Assembly: GCA_031769625.1 (NCBI GenBank)
Contig: JAUIMM010000113.1
Coordinates: 11,047,001-11,111,000 of the forward strand
Source: Taudactylus pleione
Lineage: Eukaryota; Chordata; Amphibia; Anura; Myobatrachidae
Direction of reading: 5' to 3'
DNA: 64,000 bases
The notes under the pieces are model-generated. The model was not told where the DNA came from, made no database searches, and saw only the letters and a list, made by a program, of their open reading frames with translations. Shown in pieces: positions 23,100-39,059 of this stretch. Positions within the stretch are counted from its first letter, which is position 1. Each line of letters opens with the position of its first letter. A program made the position numbers and the translations under genes.

Positions 23100-26000
23100 C
23101 TCCACATTTAGTATAGAATCTCCACATTTAGTATCGAATCTCCGCATTTAGTATAGGATCTCCGCATTTAGTATAAAATCTCCGCATTTAGTATAGAATC
23201 TCCGCATTTAGTATAAAATCTCCGCATTTAGTATAGAATAGAATATCCCATTTAGTATAAAATCTCTGCATAAAGTATAGAATCTCCCATTTAGTATAGA
23301 ATCTCCCAATTAGTATAGAATTTCCACATTTAGTATAGAATCTCCGCATTTAGTATAAAATCTCCGCATTTAGTATAGAATCTCCGCATTTAGTATAAAA
23401 TATCCGCATTTAGTATAGAATCTCCGCATTTAGTATAAAATAATCGCATTTAGTATAGAATCTTTGCATTTAGTATAGCATCTTCCATTTAGTATAGAAT
23501 CTCCGCATTTAGTATAGAATCTCCCATTTAGTATAAAATCTCCGCATTTAGTATAGAATCTCCGCATTTAGTATAAAATATCCGCATTTAGTATAGAATC
23601 TCCGCATTTACTATAAAATAATCGCATTTAGTATAGAATCTTCGCATTTAGTATAGAATCTTCCATTTAGTATAGAATCTCCGCATTTAGTATAGAATCT
23701 CCCATTTAGTATAGAATCTCCGCATTTAGTATAGAACCTCCCATTTAGTATACAATCTCCGCATTTAGTATACAATCTCCGCATTTAGTATAGAATCTCC
23801 ACATTTAGTATAGAATCTCCGCATTTAGAATAGAATCTCCACATTTAGTATAGGATCTCCGCATTTAGTATAAAATCTCCGCATTTAGTATAGAATAGAA
23901 TATCCCATTTAGTATAAAATCTCTGCATAAAGTATAGAATCTCCCATTTAGTATAGAATCTCCCACTTAGTATAGAATTTCCACATTTAGTATAGAATCT
24001 CCGCATTTAGTATAAAATCTCCGCATTTAGTATAGAATCTCCGCATTTAGTATAAAATAATCGCATTTAGTATAGAATCTTCGCATTTAGTATAGAATCT
24101 TCCATTTAGTATAGAATCTCCGCATTTAGTATAGAATCTCCCATTTAGTATAGAATCTCCATATTTAGTATAGGATCTCCGCATTTAGTATAGAATCTCC
24201 ACATTTAGTATAGAATCTCCGCATTTAGTATAGAATCTCCCATTTAGTATAGAATCTCCGCATTTAGTATAGAATCTCCCATTTAGTATAGAATCTCCCA
24301 TTTAGTATAGAATCTCCACATTTAGTATAGAATCTCCCATTTAGTATAAAATAATCGCATTTAGTATAGAATCTTCGCATTTAGTATAGAATCTTCCATT
24401 TAGTATAGAATCTTCCATTTGGTATAGAATCTCCGCATTTAGTATAGAATCTCCCATTTAGTATAGAATCTCCCATTTACTATAGAATCTCCGCATTTAG
24501 TATAGAATCTCCGCATTTAGTATAGAATCTCCACATTTAGTATAGAATCTCCCATTTAGTATAAAATCTCTGCATTTAGTATAGAATCTCAGTATTTAGT
24601 ATAGAATCTCCACATTTACTATAAAATCTCTGCATTTAGTAAAGAATCTCCGCATTTAGTATAAATTATCCGCATTGAGTATAGAATAAAATATCCCATT
24701 TAGTATAAAATCTCCACATTTAGTATAGAATCTCCCATTTAGTATAGAATCTCCACATTTAGTATAGGATCTCCGCATTTAGTATAGGATCTCCGCATTT
24801 AGTATAGAATCTCCACATTTAGTATAGAATCTCCGCATTTTGTATATAAACTCCGCATTTAGTATAAAATCTCCGCATTTAATATAGAATAGAATCTCCG
24901 CATTTAGTATAGAATCTCCCATATAGTATAAAATTTCCGCATAAACTATAGAATCTCCCATTTAGTATAGAATCTCCACATTTAGTATAGAATCTCCCAT
25001 TTAGTATAGAATCTCCACATTTAGTATAGGATCTCCGCATTTAGTATAGAATCTCCACATTTAGTATAGAATCTCCACATTTAGTATAGAATCTCCGCAA
25101 TTAGTATATAAACTCCGCATTTAGTATAAAATCTCTGCATTTAATATAGAATAGAATCTCCGCATTTAGTAGAGAATCTTCCATTTAGTATAAAATTTCC
25201 GCATAAAGTATAGAAACTCCCATTTAGTATAGAATCTCCGTATTTAGTATAGAATCTCCACATTTAGTATAGAATCTCCACATTTAGTATAGAATCTCCC
25301 ATTTAGTATAGAATCTCCGCATTTAGTATAGAATCTCCGTATTTAGTATAGAATCTCCACATTTAGTATAGAATCTCCGCATTTAGTATATAAACTCCGC
25401 ATTTAGTATAAAATCTCTGCATTTAATATAGAATAGAATCTCCGCATTTAGTATAGAATCTTCCATTTAGTATAAAATTTCCGCATAAAGTATAGAATCT
25501 CCCATTTAGTATAGAATCTCCGCATTTAGTATAGAATCTCCACATTTAGTATAGAATCTCCCATTTACTATAGAATCTCCGCATTTAGTATAGAATCTCC
25601 ACATTTAGTATAGAATCTCCACATTTAGTATAGAATATCCACATTTAGTATAGGATCTCCACATTTAGTATCGAATCTCCGCATTTAGTATAAAATCTCC
25701 ACATTTAGTATAGGATCTCCGCATTTAGTATAAAATCTCCACATTTAGTATAGGATCTCCACATTTAGTATAGAATCTCCGCATTTAGTATAAAATCTCC
25801 ACATTTAGTATAGAATCTCCACATTTAGTATAGAATCTCCACATTTAGTATAGGATCTCCGCATTTAGTATAGAATCTCTACATTTAGTATAGGATCTCC
25901 ACATTTAGTATAGAATCTCCGCATTTAGTATAAAATCTCTGCATTTATTATAGAATCTCCCATTTAGAATAGAATCTCCACATTTAGTATAGGATCTCCG

Positions 26001-27308
26001 CATTTAGTATAAAATCTCCACATTTAGTATAAGATCTCCGCATTTAGTATAAAATCTCCACATTTAGTATAGGATCTCCACATTTAGTATAGAATCTCCG
26101 CATTTAGTATAAAATCTCCACATTTAGTATAGAATCTCCACATTTAGTATAGAATCTCCACATTTAGTATAGGATCTCCGCATTTAGTATAGAATCTCCA
26201 CATTTAGTATAGAATCTCCACATTTAGTATAGAATCTCCACATTTAGTATAGGATCTCCGCATTTAGTATAGAATCTCTACATTTAGTATAGGATCTCCA
26301 CATTTAGTATAGAATCTCCGCATTTAGTATAAAATCTCTGCATTTAGTATAGAATCTCCCATTTAGAATAGAATCTCCACATTTAGTATAGGATCTCCGC
26401 ATTTAGTATAGAATAGAATATCCCATTTAGTATAAAATCTCAGCATATAGTATAGAATCTCCCATTTAGTATAGAATTTCCACATTTAGTATAGAATCTC
26501 CGCATTTAGTATAGAATCTCTGCATTTAGCAGAGAATCTTCTATTTAGTATAGAATCTCCGCATTTAGTATAAAATCTGCGCATTTAGTATAGAATCTTC
26601 CATTTAGTATAGAATCTCTGCATTTAGTATAGAATCTTCCATTTAGTATAGAATCTCCGCATTTAGTATAAAATCTGCGCATTTAGTATAGAATCTTCAA
26701 TTTAGTATACAATCTTCGTATTTAGTATAGAATCTCCGCATTTAGTATAAAATATCCGCATTTAGTATAGAATAGAATATCCCATTTAGTATAGAATCTT
26801 CGCATTTAGTATAGAATCTCCGCATTTAGTATAGAATCTCCGGAATTAGTATAAAATTTTCGTATTTAGTATAGAATCTTCGCATTTAGTATAGAATCTC
26901 CGCATTTAGTATAGAATCTTCCATTTAGTATAGAATCTCCGCATTTAGTATAGAATCTCTGCATTTAGTATAGAATCTTCCAATTAGTATAGAATCTGCG
27001 CATTTAGTATAGAATCTTCCATTTAGTATAGAATCTTCGCATTTAGTATAGAATCTCTGCATTTAGTATAAAATCTCCGCATATAGTATAGAATCTCCCA
27101 TTTAGTATAGAATCTCCGCATTTAGTATAGAATCTTCCATTTAGTCTAGAATCTCCGCATGTAGTATAAAATCAGCGCATTTAGTATAGAATCTTGCATT
27201 TAGTATTGAATCTCCACATTTAGTATAGAATCTTCCATTTAGTATAGAATCTACGTATTTAGTATAGAATCTCCCATTTAGTATAGAAACTCCGCATTTA
27301 GTATAGAA
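23100..27308. repeat. higher-order repeat, 4.2-kb copy II
   Basis: Second copy of the preceding 4.2-kb block. The junction near 23,098 is visible because the sequence after the shared GAAACTCCGCAT differs: here CCACAT monomers begin, whereas the second copy continues with CCTTCCAT at about 27,308. Confidence 0.85.
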
Positions 27309-30300
27309 CCTTCCATTTAGTATAGAATCTCCGCATGTAGTATAGAATCTCCGCATGTAGTAGATAACATCCCATTTAGTGTAGAATCTCCGCATTTAGT
27401 ATAGAATCTCTGCATTTAAAATAGAATCTCCCATTTAATATAGAATCTCCGCATTTAGTATAGAGTCTCCACTTTTAGTATAGAACCTCCCATTTAGTTT
27501 ACAATCCCCGCATTTAGTATAGAATCTCCCATTTAGTATAGAATCTCCGCATTTAGTAGAGAATCTCCACATTTAGTATAGAATCTACCATTTAGTATAG
27601 AATCTCCCATTTAGTATAGAATCTCCACTTTTAGTATAGAACCTCCCATTTAGTATACAATCTCCGCATTTAGTATAGAATCTCCGCATTTAGTATAGAA
27701 CCTCCCATTTAGTTTACAATCTCTGCATTTAGTATAGAATCTCCTATTTAGTATAGAATCTCCACATTTAGTATAGAATCTCCAATTTAGTATAGAATCT
27801 CCACATTTAGTATAGAATCTCCACATTTAGTATAGAATCTCCACATTTAGTACAGAATCTCCGTATTTAGTATAGAATCTCCACATTTACTATAAAATCT
27901 CGGCATTTAGTAAAGAATCTCCGCATTTAGTATAAATTATCCGCATTTAGTATAGAATAAAATATCCCATTTAGTATAAAATCTCCACATTTAGTATAGA
28001 ATCTCCCATTTAGTATAGAATCTCCACATTTAGTATAGGATCTCTGCATTTAGAATAGAATCTCCACATTTAGTATAGAATCTCCACATTTAGTATATAA
28101 ACTCCGCATTTAGTATAAAATCTCCGCATTTAATATAGAATAGAATCTCCGCATTTAGTATAGAATCTTCCATTTAGTATAAAATTTCCGCATAAAGTAT
28201 AGAATCTCCCATTTAGTATAGAATCTCCACATTTAGTATAGAATCTCCACATTTAGTATAGAATCTCCCATTTAGTATAGAATCTCCGCATTTAGTATAG
28301 AATCTCCGTATTTAGTATAGAATCTCCACATTTAGAATAGAATCTCCGCATTTAGTATATAAACTCCGCATTTAGTATAAAATCACCGCATTTAATATAG
28401 AATAGAATCTCCGCATTTAGTATAGAATCTTCCATTTAGTATAAAATTTCCGCATAAAGTATAGAATCTCCCATTTAGTATAGAATCTCCGCATTTAGTA
28501 TAGAATCTCCACATTTAGTATAGAATCTCCCATTTAGTATAGAATCTCCGCATTTAGTATAGAATCTCCACATTTAGTATAGAATCTCCACATTTAGTAT
28601 AGAATATCCACATTTAGTATAGGATCTCCACATTTAGTATAGAATCTCCACATTTAGTATAGAATCTCCACATTTAGTATCGAATCTCCGCATTTAGTAT
28701 AAAATCTCCACATTTAGTATAGGATCTCCGCATTTAGTATAAAATCTCCACATTTAGTATAGGATCTCCACATTTAGTATAGAATCTCCGCATTTAGTAT
28801 AAAATCTCCACATTTAGTATAGAAACTCCACATTTAGTATAGAATCTCCACATTTAGTATAGGATCTCCACATTTAGTATAGGATCTCCGCATTTAGTAT
28901 AGAATCTCTACATTTAGTATAGGATCTCCACATTTAGTATAGAAACTCCGCATTTAGTATAAAATCTCTGCATTTAGTATAGAATCTCCCATTTAGAATA
29001 GAATCTCCACATTTAGTATAGGATCTCCGCATTTAGTATAAAATCTCCGCATTTAGAATAGAATAGAATATCCCATTTAGTATAGAATCTTCGCATTTAG
29101 TATAGAATCTCCACATTTAGTATAGAATCTCCATATTTAGTATAGAATCTCCACATTTAGTATAGGATCTCCGCATTTAGTATAGAATCTCTACATTTAG
29201 TATAGAATCTCCGCATTTAGTATAAAATCACAGCATAAAGTATAGAATTTCCACATTTAGTATAGAATCTCCGCATTTAGTATAGAATCTCTGCATTTAG
29301 TATAGAATCTCCGCATTTAGTATAAAATCTGCGCATTTAGTATAGAATCTTCCATTTAGTATAGAATCTCTGCATTTAGTATAGAATCTTCCATTTAGTA
29401 TAGAATCTCCGCATTTAGTATAAAATCTGCGCATTTAGTATAGAATCTTCCATTTAGTATACAATCTTAGTATTTAGTATAGAATCTCCGCATTTAGTAT
29501 AAAATATCCGCATTTAGTATAGAATAGAATATCCCATTTAGTATAGAATCTTCGCATTTAGTATAGAATCTCCGCATTTAGTATAGAATCTCCGGAATTA
29601 GTATAAAATTTTCGTATTTAGTATAGAATCTTCGCATTTAGTATAGAATCTCCGCATTTAGTATAGAATCTTCCATTTAGTATAGAATCTCCGCATTTAG
29701 TATAGAATCTCTGCATTTAGTATAGAATCTTCCATTTAGTATAGAATCTGCGCATTTAGTATAGAATCTTCCATTTAGTATAGAATCTTCGCATTTAGTA
29801 TAGAATCTCCGCATTTAGTATAAAATCTCCGCATATAGTATAGAATCTCCCATTTAGTATAGAATCTCCGCATTTAGTATAGAATCTTCCATTTAGTATA
29901 GAATCTCCGCATGTAGTATAAAATCTGCGCATTTAGTATAGAATCTGCGCATTTAGTATAGAATCTTGCATTTAGTATTGAATCTCCACATTTAGTATAG
30001 AATCTTCCATTTAGTATAGAATCTACATATTTAGTATAGAATCTTCCATTTAGTATAGAAACTCCGCATTTAGTATAGAACCTCCCATTTAGTATAGAAT
30101 CTCCGCATTTAGTATATAATCTCCGCATGTAGTATATAACCTCCCATTTAGTGTAGAATCTCCGCATTTAGTATAGAATCTCTGCATTTAGTATAGAACC
30201 TCCCATTTAGTATAGAATCTCTGCATTTAGTATAGAATCTCCCATTTAGTATAGAATCTCCGCATTTAGTATAGAGTCTCCACTTTTAGTATAGAACCTC

Positions 30301-30829
30301 CCATTTAGTTTACAATCCCCGCATTTAGTATAGAATCTCCCATTTAGTACAGAATCTCCGCATTTAGTAGAGAATCTCCACATTTAGTATAGAATCTACC
30401 ATTTAGTATAGAATCTCCCATTTAGTATAGAATCTCCACTTTTAGTATAGAACCTCCCATTTAGTATACAATCTCCGCATTTAGTATAGAATCTCCGCAT
30501 TTAGTATAGAACCTCCCATTTAGTTTACAATCTCTGCATTTAGTATAGAATCTCCTATTTAGTATAGAATCTCCACATTTAGTATAGAATCTCCCATTTA
30601 GTATAGAATCTCCACATTTAGTATAGAATCTCCACATTTAGTACAGAATCTCCACATTTAGTACAGAATCTCCGTATTTAGTATAGAATCTCCACATTTA
30701 CTATAAAATCTCTGCATTTTGTAAAGAATCTCCGCATTTAGTATAAATTATCCGCATTTAGTATAGAATAAAATCTCCCATTTAGTACAGAATCTCCGCA
30801 TTTAGTAGAGAATCTCCACATTTAGTATA

Positions 30830-33800
30830 GAATCTCCCATTTAGTATAGAATCTCCGCATTTAGTATAGAATCTCCCATTTAGTATAGAATCTCCCATTT
30901 AGTATAGAATCTCCACATTTAGTATAGAATCTCCCATTTAGTATAAAATAATCGCATTTAGTATAGAATCTTCGCATTTAGTATAGAATCTTCCATTTAG
31001 TATAGAATCTTCCATTTGGTATAGAATCTCCGCATTTAGTATAGAATCTCCCATTTACTATAGAATCTCCCATTTACTATAGAATCTCCGCATTTAGTAT
31101 AGAATCTCCGCATTTAGTATAGAATCTCCACATTTAGTATAGAATCTCCCATTTAGTATAAAATCTCCGCATTTAGTATAGAATCTCAGTATTTAGTATA
31201 GAATCTCCACATTTACTATAAAATCTCTGCATTTAGTAAAGAATCTCCGCATTTAGTATAAATTATCCGCATTTAGTATAGAATAAAATATCCCATTTAG
31301 TATAAAATCTCCACATTTAGTATAGAATCTCCCATTTAGTATAGAATCTCCACATTTAGTATAGGATCTCCGCATTTAGTATAGAATCTCCACATTTAGT
31401 ATAGAATCTCCGCATTTTGTATATAAACTCCGCATTTAGTATAAAATCTCCGCATTTAATATAGAATAGAATCTCCGCATTTAGTATAGAATCTCCCATA
31501 TAGTATAAAATTTCCGCATAAAGTATAGAATCTCCCATTTAGTATAGAATCTCCACATTTAGTATAGAATCTCCCATTTAGTATAGAATCTCCACATTTA
31601 GTATAGGATCTCCGCATTTAGTATAGAATCTCCACATTTAGTATAGAATCTCCACATTTAGTATAGAATCTCCGCAATTAGTATATAAACTCTGCATTTA
31701 GTATAAAATCTCTGCATTTAATATAGAATAGAATCTCCGCATTTAGTAGAGAATCTTCCATTTAGTATAAAATTTCCGCATAAAGTATACAAACTCCCAT
31801 TTAGTATAGAATCTCCGTATTTAGTATAGAATCTCCACATTTAGTATAGAATCTCCACATTTAGTATAGAATCTCCCATTTAGTATAGAATCTCCGCATT
31901 TAGTATAGAATCTCCGTATTTAGTATAGAATCTCCACATTTAGTATAGAATCTCCGCATTTAGTATATAAACTCCGCATTTAGTATAAAATCTCTGCATT
32001 TAATATAGAATAGAATCTCCGCATTTAGTATAGAATCTTCCATTTAGTATAAAATTTCCGCATAAAGTATAGAATCTCCCATTTAGTATAGAATCTCCGC
32101 ATTTAGTATAGAATCTCCACATTTAGTATAGAATCTCCCATTTACTATAGAATCTCCGCATTTAGTATAGAATCTCCACATTTAGTATAGAATCTCCACA
32201 TTTAGTATAGAATATCCACATTTAGTATAGGATCTCCACATTTAGTATCGAATCTCCGCATTTAGTATAAAATCTCCACATTTAGTATAGGATCTCCGCA
32301 TTTAGTATAAAATCTCCACATTTAGTATAGGATCTCCACATTTAGTATAGAATCTCCGCATTTAGTATAAAATCTCCACATTTAGTATAGAATCTCCACA
32401 TTTAGTATAGAATCTCCACATTTAGTATAGGATCTCCGCATTTAGTATAGAATCTCTACATTTAGTATAGGATCTCCACATTTAGTATAGAATATCCGCA
32501 TTTAGTATAAAATCTCTGCATTTAGTATAGAATCTCCCATTTAGAATAGAATCTCCACATTTAGTATAGGATCTCCGCATTTAGTATAAAATCTCCACAT
32601 TTAGTATAAGATCTCCGCATTTAGTATAAAATCTCCGCATTTAGTATAGGATCTCCACATTTAGTATAGAATCTCCGCATTTAGTATAAAATCTCCACAT
32701 TTAGTATAGAATCTCCACATTTAGTATAGAATCTCCACATTTAGTATAGGATCTCCGCATTTAGTATAAAATCTCCACATTTAGTATAGAATCTCCACAT
32801 TTAGTATAGAATCTCCACATTTAGTATAGAATCTCCGCATTTAGTATAAAATCTCCACATTTAGTATAGAATCTCCGCATTTAGTATAAAATCTCCGCAT
32901 TTAGTATAGAATCTCCACATTTAGTATAGAATCTCCACATTTAGTATAGGATCTCCGCATTTAGTATAGGATCTCCGCATTTAGTATAGAATCTCCACAT
33001 TTAGTATAGAATCTCCACATTTAGTATAGAATCTCCGCATTTAGTATAAAATCTCCACATTTAGTATAGAATCTCCACATTTAGTATAGAATCTCCACAT
33101 TTAGTATAGGATCTCCGCATTTAGTATAGGATCTCCGCATTTAGTATAGAATCTCCACATTTAGTATAGAATCTCCACATTTAGTATAGAATCTCCACAT
33201 TTAGTATAGGATCTCCGCATTTAGTATAGAATCTCTACATTTAGTATAGGATCTCCACATTTAGTATAGAATCTCCGCATTTAGTATAAAATCTCTGCAT
33301 TTAGTATAGAATCTCCCATTTAGAATAGAATCTCCACATTTAGTATAGGATCTCCGCATTTAGTATAAAATCTCCGCATTTAGTATAGAATAGAATATCC
33401 CATTTAGTATAAAATCTCAGCATATAGTATAGAATCTCCCATTTAGTATAGAATTTCCACATTTAGTATAGAATCTCCGCATTTAGTATAGAATCTCTGC
33501 ATTTAGCAGAGAATCTTCTATTTAGTATAGAATCTCCGCATTTAGTATAAAATCTGCGCATTTAGTATAGAATCTTCCATTTAGTATAGAATCTTCCATT
33601 TAGTATAGAATCTCCGCATTTAGTATAAAATCTGCGCATTTAGTATAGAATCTTCAATTTAGTATACAATCTTCGTATTTAGTATAGAATCTCCGCATTT
33701 AGTATAAAATATCCGCATTTAGTATAGAATAGAATATCCCATTTAGTATAGAATCTTCGCATTTAGTATAGAATCTACGCATTTAGTATAGAATCTCCGG

Positions 33801-36800
33801 AATTAGTATAAAATTTTCGTATTTAGTATAGAATCTTCGCATTTAGTATAGAATCTCCGCATTTAGTATAGAATCTTCCATTTAGTATAGAATCTCCGCA
33901 TTTAGTATAGAATCTCTGCATTTAGTATAGAATCTTCCATTTAGTATAGAATCTGCGCATTTAGTATAGAATCTTCCATTTAGTATAGAATCTTCGCATT
34001 TAGTATAGAATCTCTGCATTTAGTATAAAATCTCCGCATATAGTATAGAATCTCCCATTTAGTATAGAATCTCCGCATTTAGTATAGAATCTTCCATTTA
34101 GTCTAGAATCTCCGCATGTAGTATAAAATCAGCGCATTTAGTATAGAATCTTGCATTTAGTATTGAATCTCCACATTTAGTATAGAATCTTCCATTTAGT
34201 ATAGAATCTACGTATTTAGTATAGAATCTCCCATTTAGTATAGAAACTCCGCATTTAGTATAGAACCTTCCATTTAGTATAGAATCTCCGCATGTAGTAT
34301 AGAATCTCCGCATGTAGTATATAACCTCCCATTTAGTGTAGAATCTCCGCATTTAGTATAGAATCTCTGCATTTAGTATAGAACCTCCCATTTAGTATAG
34401 AATCTCTGCATTTAGAATAGAATCTCCCATTTAATATAGAATCTCCGCATTTAGTATAGAGTCTCCACTTTTAGTATAGAACCTCCCATTTAGTTTACAA
34501 TCCCCGCATTTAGTATAGAATCTCCCATTTAGTATAGAATCTCCGCATTTAGTAGAGAATCTCCACATTTAGTATAGAATCTACCATTTAGTATAGAATC
34601 TCCCATTTAGTATAGAATCTCCACTTTTAGTATAGAACCTCCCATTTAGTATACAATCTCCGCATTTAGTATAGAATCTCCGCATTTAGTATAGAACCTC
34701 CCATTTAGTTTACAATCTCTGCATTTAGTATAGAATCTCCTATTTAGTATAGAATCTCCACATTTAGTATAGAATCTCCAATTTAGTATAGAATCTCCAC
34801 ATTTAGTATAGAATCTCCACATTTAGTATAGAATCTCCACATTTAGTACAGAATCTCCGTATTTAGTATAGAATCTCCACATTTACTATAAAATCTCGGC
34901 ATTTAGTAAAGAATCTCCGCATTTAGTATAAATTATCCGCATTTAGTATAGAATAAAATATCCCATTTAGTATAAAATCTCCACATTTAGTATAGAATCT
35001 CCCATTTAGTATAGAATCTCCACATTTAGTATAGGATCTGCGCATTTAGAATAGAATCTCCACATTTAGTATAGAATCTCCACATTTAGTATATAAACTC
35101 CGCATTTAGTATAAAATCTCTGCATTTAATATAGAATAGAATCTCCGCATTTTGTATAGAATCTTCCATTTAGTATAAAATTTCCGCATAAAGTATAGAA
35201 TCTCCCATTTAGTATAGAATCTCCACATTTAGTATAGAATCTCCACATTTAGTATAGAATCTCCCATTTAGTATAGAATCTCCGCATTTAGTATAGAATC
35301 TCCGCATTTAGTATAGAATCTCCACATTTAGAATAGAATCTCCGCATTTAGTATATAAACTCCGCATTTAGTATAAAATCACCGCATTTAATATAGAATA
35401 GAATCTCCGCATTTAGTATAGAATCTTCCATTTAGTATAAAATTTCCGCATAAAGTATAGAATCTCCCATTTAGTATAGAATCTCCGCATTTAGTATAGA
35501 ATCTCCACATTTAGTATAGAATCTCCCATTTAGTATAGAATCTCCGCATTTAGTATAGAATCTCCACATTTAGTATAGAATCTCCACATTTAGTATAGAA
35601 TATCCACATTTAGTATAGGATCTCCACATTTAGTATAGAATCTCCACATTTAGTATAGAATCTCCACATTTAGTATCGAATCTCCGCATTTAGTATAAAA
35701 TCTCCACATTTAGTATAGGATCTCCGCATTTAGTATAAAATCTCCACATTTAGTATAGGATCTCCACATTTAGTATAGAATCTCCGCATTTAGTATAAAA
35801 TCTCCACATTTAGTATAGAAACTCCACATTTAGTATAGAATCTCCACATTTAGTATAGGATCTCCACATTTAGTATAGGATCTCCGCATTTAGTATAGAA
35901 TCTCTACATTTAGTATAGGATCTCCACATTTAGTATAGAAACTCCGCATTTAGTATAAAATCTCTGCATTTAGTATAGAATCTCCCATTTAGAATAGAAT
36001 CTCCACATTTAGTATAGGATCTCCGCATTTAGTATAAAATCTCCGCATTTAGTATAGAATAGAATATCCCATTTAGTATAAAATCACAGCATAAAGTATA
36101 GAATCTCCCATTTAGTATAGAATCTCCCATTTAGTATAGAATTTCCACATTTAGTATAGAATCTCCGCATTTAGTATAGAATCTCTGCATTTAGTAGAGA
36201 ATCTTCCATTTAGTATAGAATCTCCGCATTTAGTATAAAATCTGCGCATTTAGTATAGAATCTTCCATTTAGTATAGAATCTCTGCATTTAGTATAGAAT
36301 CTTCCATTTAGTATAGAATCTCCGCATTTAGTATAAAATCTGCGCATTTAGTATAGAATCTTCCATTTAGTATACAATCTTAGTATTTAGTATAGAATCT
36401 CCGCATTTAGTATAAAATATCCGCATTTAGTATAGAATAGAATATCCCATTTAGTATAGAATCTTCGCATTTAGTATAGAATCTCCGCATTTAGTATAGA
36501 ATCTCCGGAATTAGTATAAAATTTTCGTATTTAGTATAGAATCTTCGCATTTAGTATAGAATCTCCGCATTTAGTATAGAATCTTCCATTTAGTATAGAA
36601 TCTCCGCATTTAGTATAGAATCTCTGCATTTAGTATAGAATCTTCCATTTAGTATAGAATCTGCGCATTTATTATAGATTCTTCCATTTAGTATAGAATC
36701 TTCGCATTTAGTATAGAATCTCCGCATTTAGTATAAAATCTCTGCATATAGTATAGAATCTCCCATTTAGTATAGAATCTCCGCATTTAGTATAGAATCT

Positions 36801-37073
36801 TCCATTTAGTATAGAATCTCCGCATGTAGTATAAAATCTGCGCATTTAGTATAGAATCTGCGCATTTAGTATAGAATCTTGCATTTAGTATTGAATCTCC
36901 ACATTTAGTATAGAATCTTCCATTTAGTATAGAATCTACATATTTAGTATAGAATCTTCCATTTAGTATAGAAACTCCGCATTTAGTATAGAACCTCCCA
37001 TTTAGTATAGAATCTCCGCATTTAGTATATAATCTCCGCATGTAGTATATAACCTCCCATTTAGTGTAGAATC
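30830..37073. repeat. higher-order repeat, 6.2-kb copy of 24,237-30,160
   Basis: About 5.9 kb from 24,237-30,160 recurs here. Offsets: 6,577 at TCCGCATTTTGTATATAAAC (24,832 and 31,409), 6,957 at GTCTAGAATC (27,144 and 34,101), 6,913 at CGGAATTAG (29,593 and 36,506). The 360-380-bp jump in offset is explained by extra TATAGGATC/TATAAAATC monomers around 32,760-33,200 in this copy. Confidence 0.8.
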
Positions 37074-39055
37074 TCCACATTTAGTATAGGATCTCCGCAT
37101 TTAGTATAAAATCTCCACATTTAGTATAAGATCTCCGCATTTAGTATAAAATCTCCGCATTTAGTATAGGATCTCCACATTTAGTATAGAATCTCCGCAT
37201 TTAGTATAAAATCTCCACATTTAGTATAGAATCTCCACATTTAGTATAGAATCTCCACATTTAGTATAGGATCTCCGCATTTAGTATAAAATCTCCACAT
37301 TTAGTATAGAATCTCCACATTTAGTATAGAATCTCCACATTTAGTATAGAATCTCCGCATTTAGTATAAAATCTCCACATTTAGTATAGAATCTCCGCAT
37401 TTAGTATAAAATCTCCACATTTAGTATAGAATCTCCACATTTAGTATAGAATCTCCACATTTAGTATAGGATCTCCGCATTTAGTATAGGATCTCCGCAT
37501 TTAGTATAGAATCTCCACATTTAGTATAGAATCTCCACATTTAGTATAGAATCTCCGCATTTAGTATAAAATCTCCACATTTAGTATAGAATCTCCACAT
37601 TTAGTATAGAATCTCCACATTTAGTATAGGATCTCCGCATTTAGTATAGGATCTCCGCATTTAGTATAGAATCTCCACATTTAGTATAGAATCTCCACAT
37701 TTAGTATAGAATCTCCACATTTAGTATAGGATCTCCGCATTTAGTATAGAATCTCTACATTTAGTATAGGATCTCCACATTTAGTATAGAATCTCCGCAT
37801 TTAGTATAAAATCTCTGCATTTAGTATAGAATCTCCCATTTAGAATAGAATCTCCACATTTAGTATAGGATCTCCGCATTTAGTATAAAATCTCCGCATT
37901 TAGTATAGAATAGAATATCCCATTTAGTATAAAATCTCAGCATATAGTATAGAATCTCCCATTTAGTATAGAATTTCCACATTTAGTATAGAATCTCCGC
38001 ATTTAGTATAGAATCTCTGCATTTAGCAGAGAATCTTCTATTTAGTATAGAATCTCCGCATTTAGTATAAAATCTGCGCATTTAGTATAGAATCTTCCAT
38101 TTAGTATAGAATCTTCCATTTAGTATAGAATCTCCGCATTTAGTATAAAATCTGCGCATTTAGTATAGAATCTTCAATTTAGTATACAATCTTCGTATTT
38201 AGTATAGAATCTCCGCATTTAGTATAAAATATCCGCATTTAGTATAGAATAGAATATCCCATTTAGTATAGAATCTTCGCATTTAGTATAGAATCTACGC
38301 ATTTAGTATAGAATCTCCGGAATTAGTATAAAATTTTCGTATTTAGTATAGAATCTTCGCATTTAGTATAGAATCTCCGCATTTAGTATAGAATCTTCCA
38401 TTTAGTATAGAATCTCCGCATTTAGTATAGAATCTCTGCATTTAGTATAGAATCTTCCATTTAGTATAGAATCTGCGCATTTAGTATAGAATCTTCCATT
38501 TAGTATAGAATCTTCGCATTTAGTATAGAATCTCTGCATTTAGTATAAAATCTCCGCATATAGTATAGAATCTCCCATTTAGTATAGAATCTCCGCATTT
38601 AGTATAGAATCTTCCATTTAGTCTAGAATCTCCGCATGTAGTATAAAATCAGCGCATTTAGTATAGAATCTTGCATTTAGTATTGAATCTCCACATTTAG
38701 TATAGAATCTTCCATTTAGTATAGAATCTACGTATTTAGTATAGAATCTCCCATTTAGTATAGAAACTCCGCATTTAGTATAGAACCTTCCATTTAGTAT
38801 AGAATCTCCGCATGTAGTATAGAATCTCCGCATGTAGTATATAACCTCCCATTTAGTGTAGAATCTCCGCATTTAGTATAGAATCTCTGCATTTAGTATA
38901 GAACCTCCCATTTAGTATAGAATCTCTGCATTTAGAATAGAATCTCCCATTTAATATAGAATCTCCGCATTTAGTATAGAGTCTCCACTTTTAGTATAGA
39001 ACCTCCCATTTAGTTTACAATCCCCGCATTTAGTATAGAATCTCCCATTTAGTAT
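37071..39055. repeat. duplicate of 32,551-34,535
   Basis: Constant offset of 4,520 (GTCTAGAATC at 34,101 and 38,621; CGGAATTAG at 33,798 and 38,318; ATCTCCACAT at 32,551 and 37,071). The copy includes the extra monomers unique to 32,760-33,200, so this duplication is younger than that expansion. Confidence 0.82.
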
Positions 39056-39059
39056 ACAA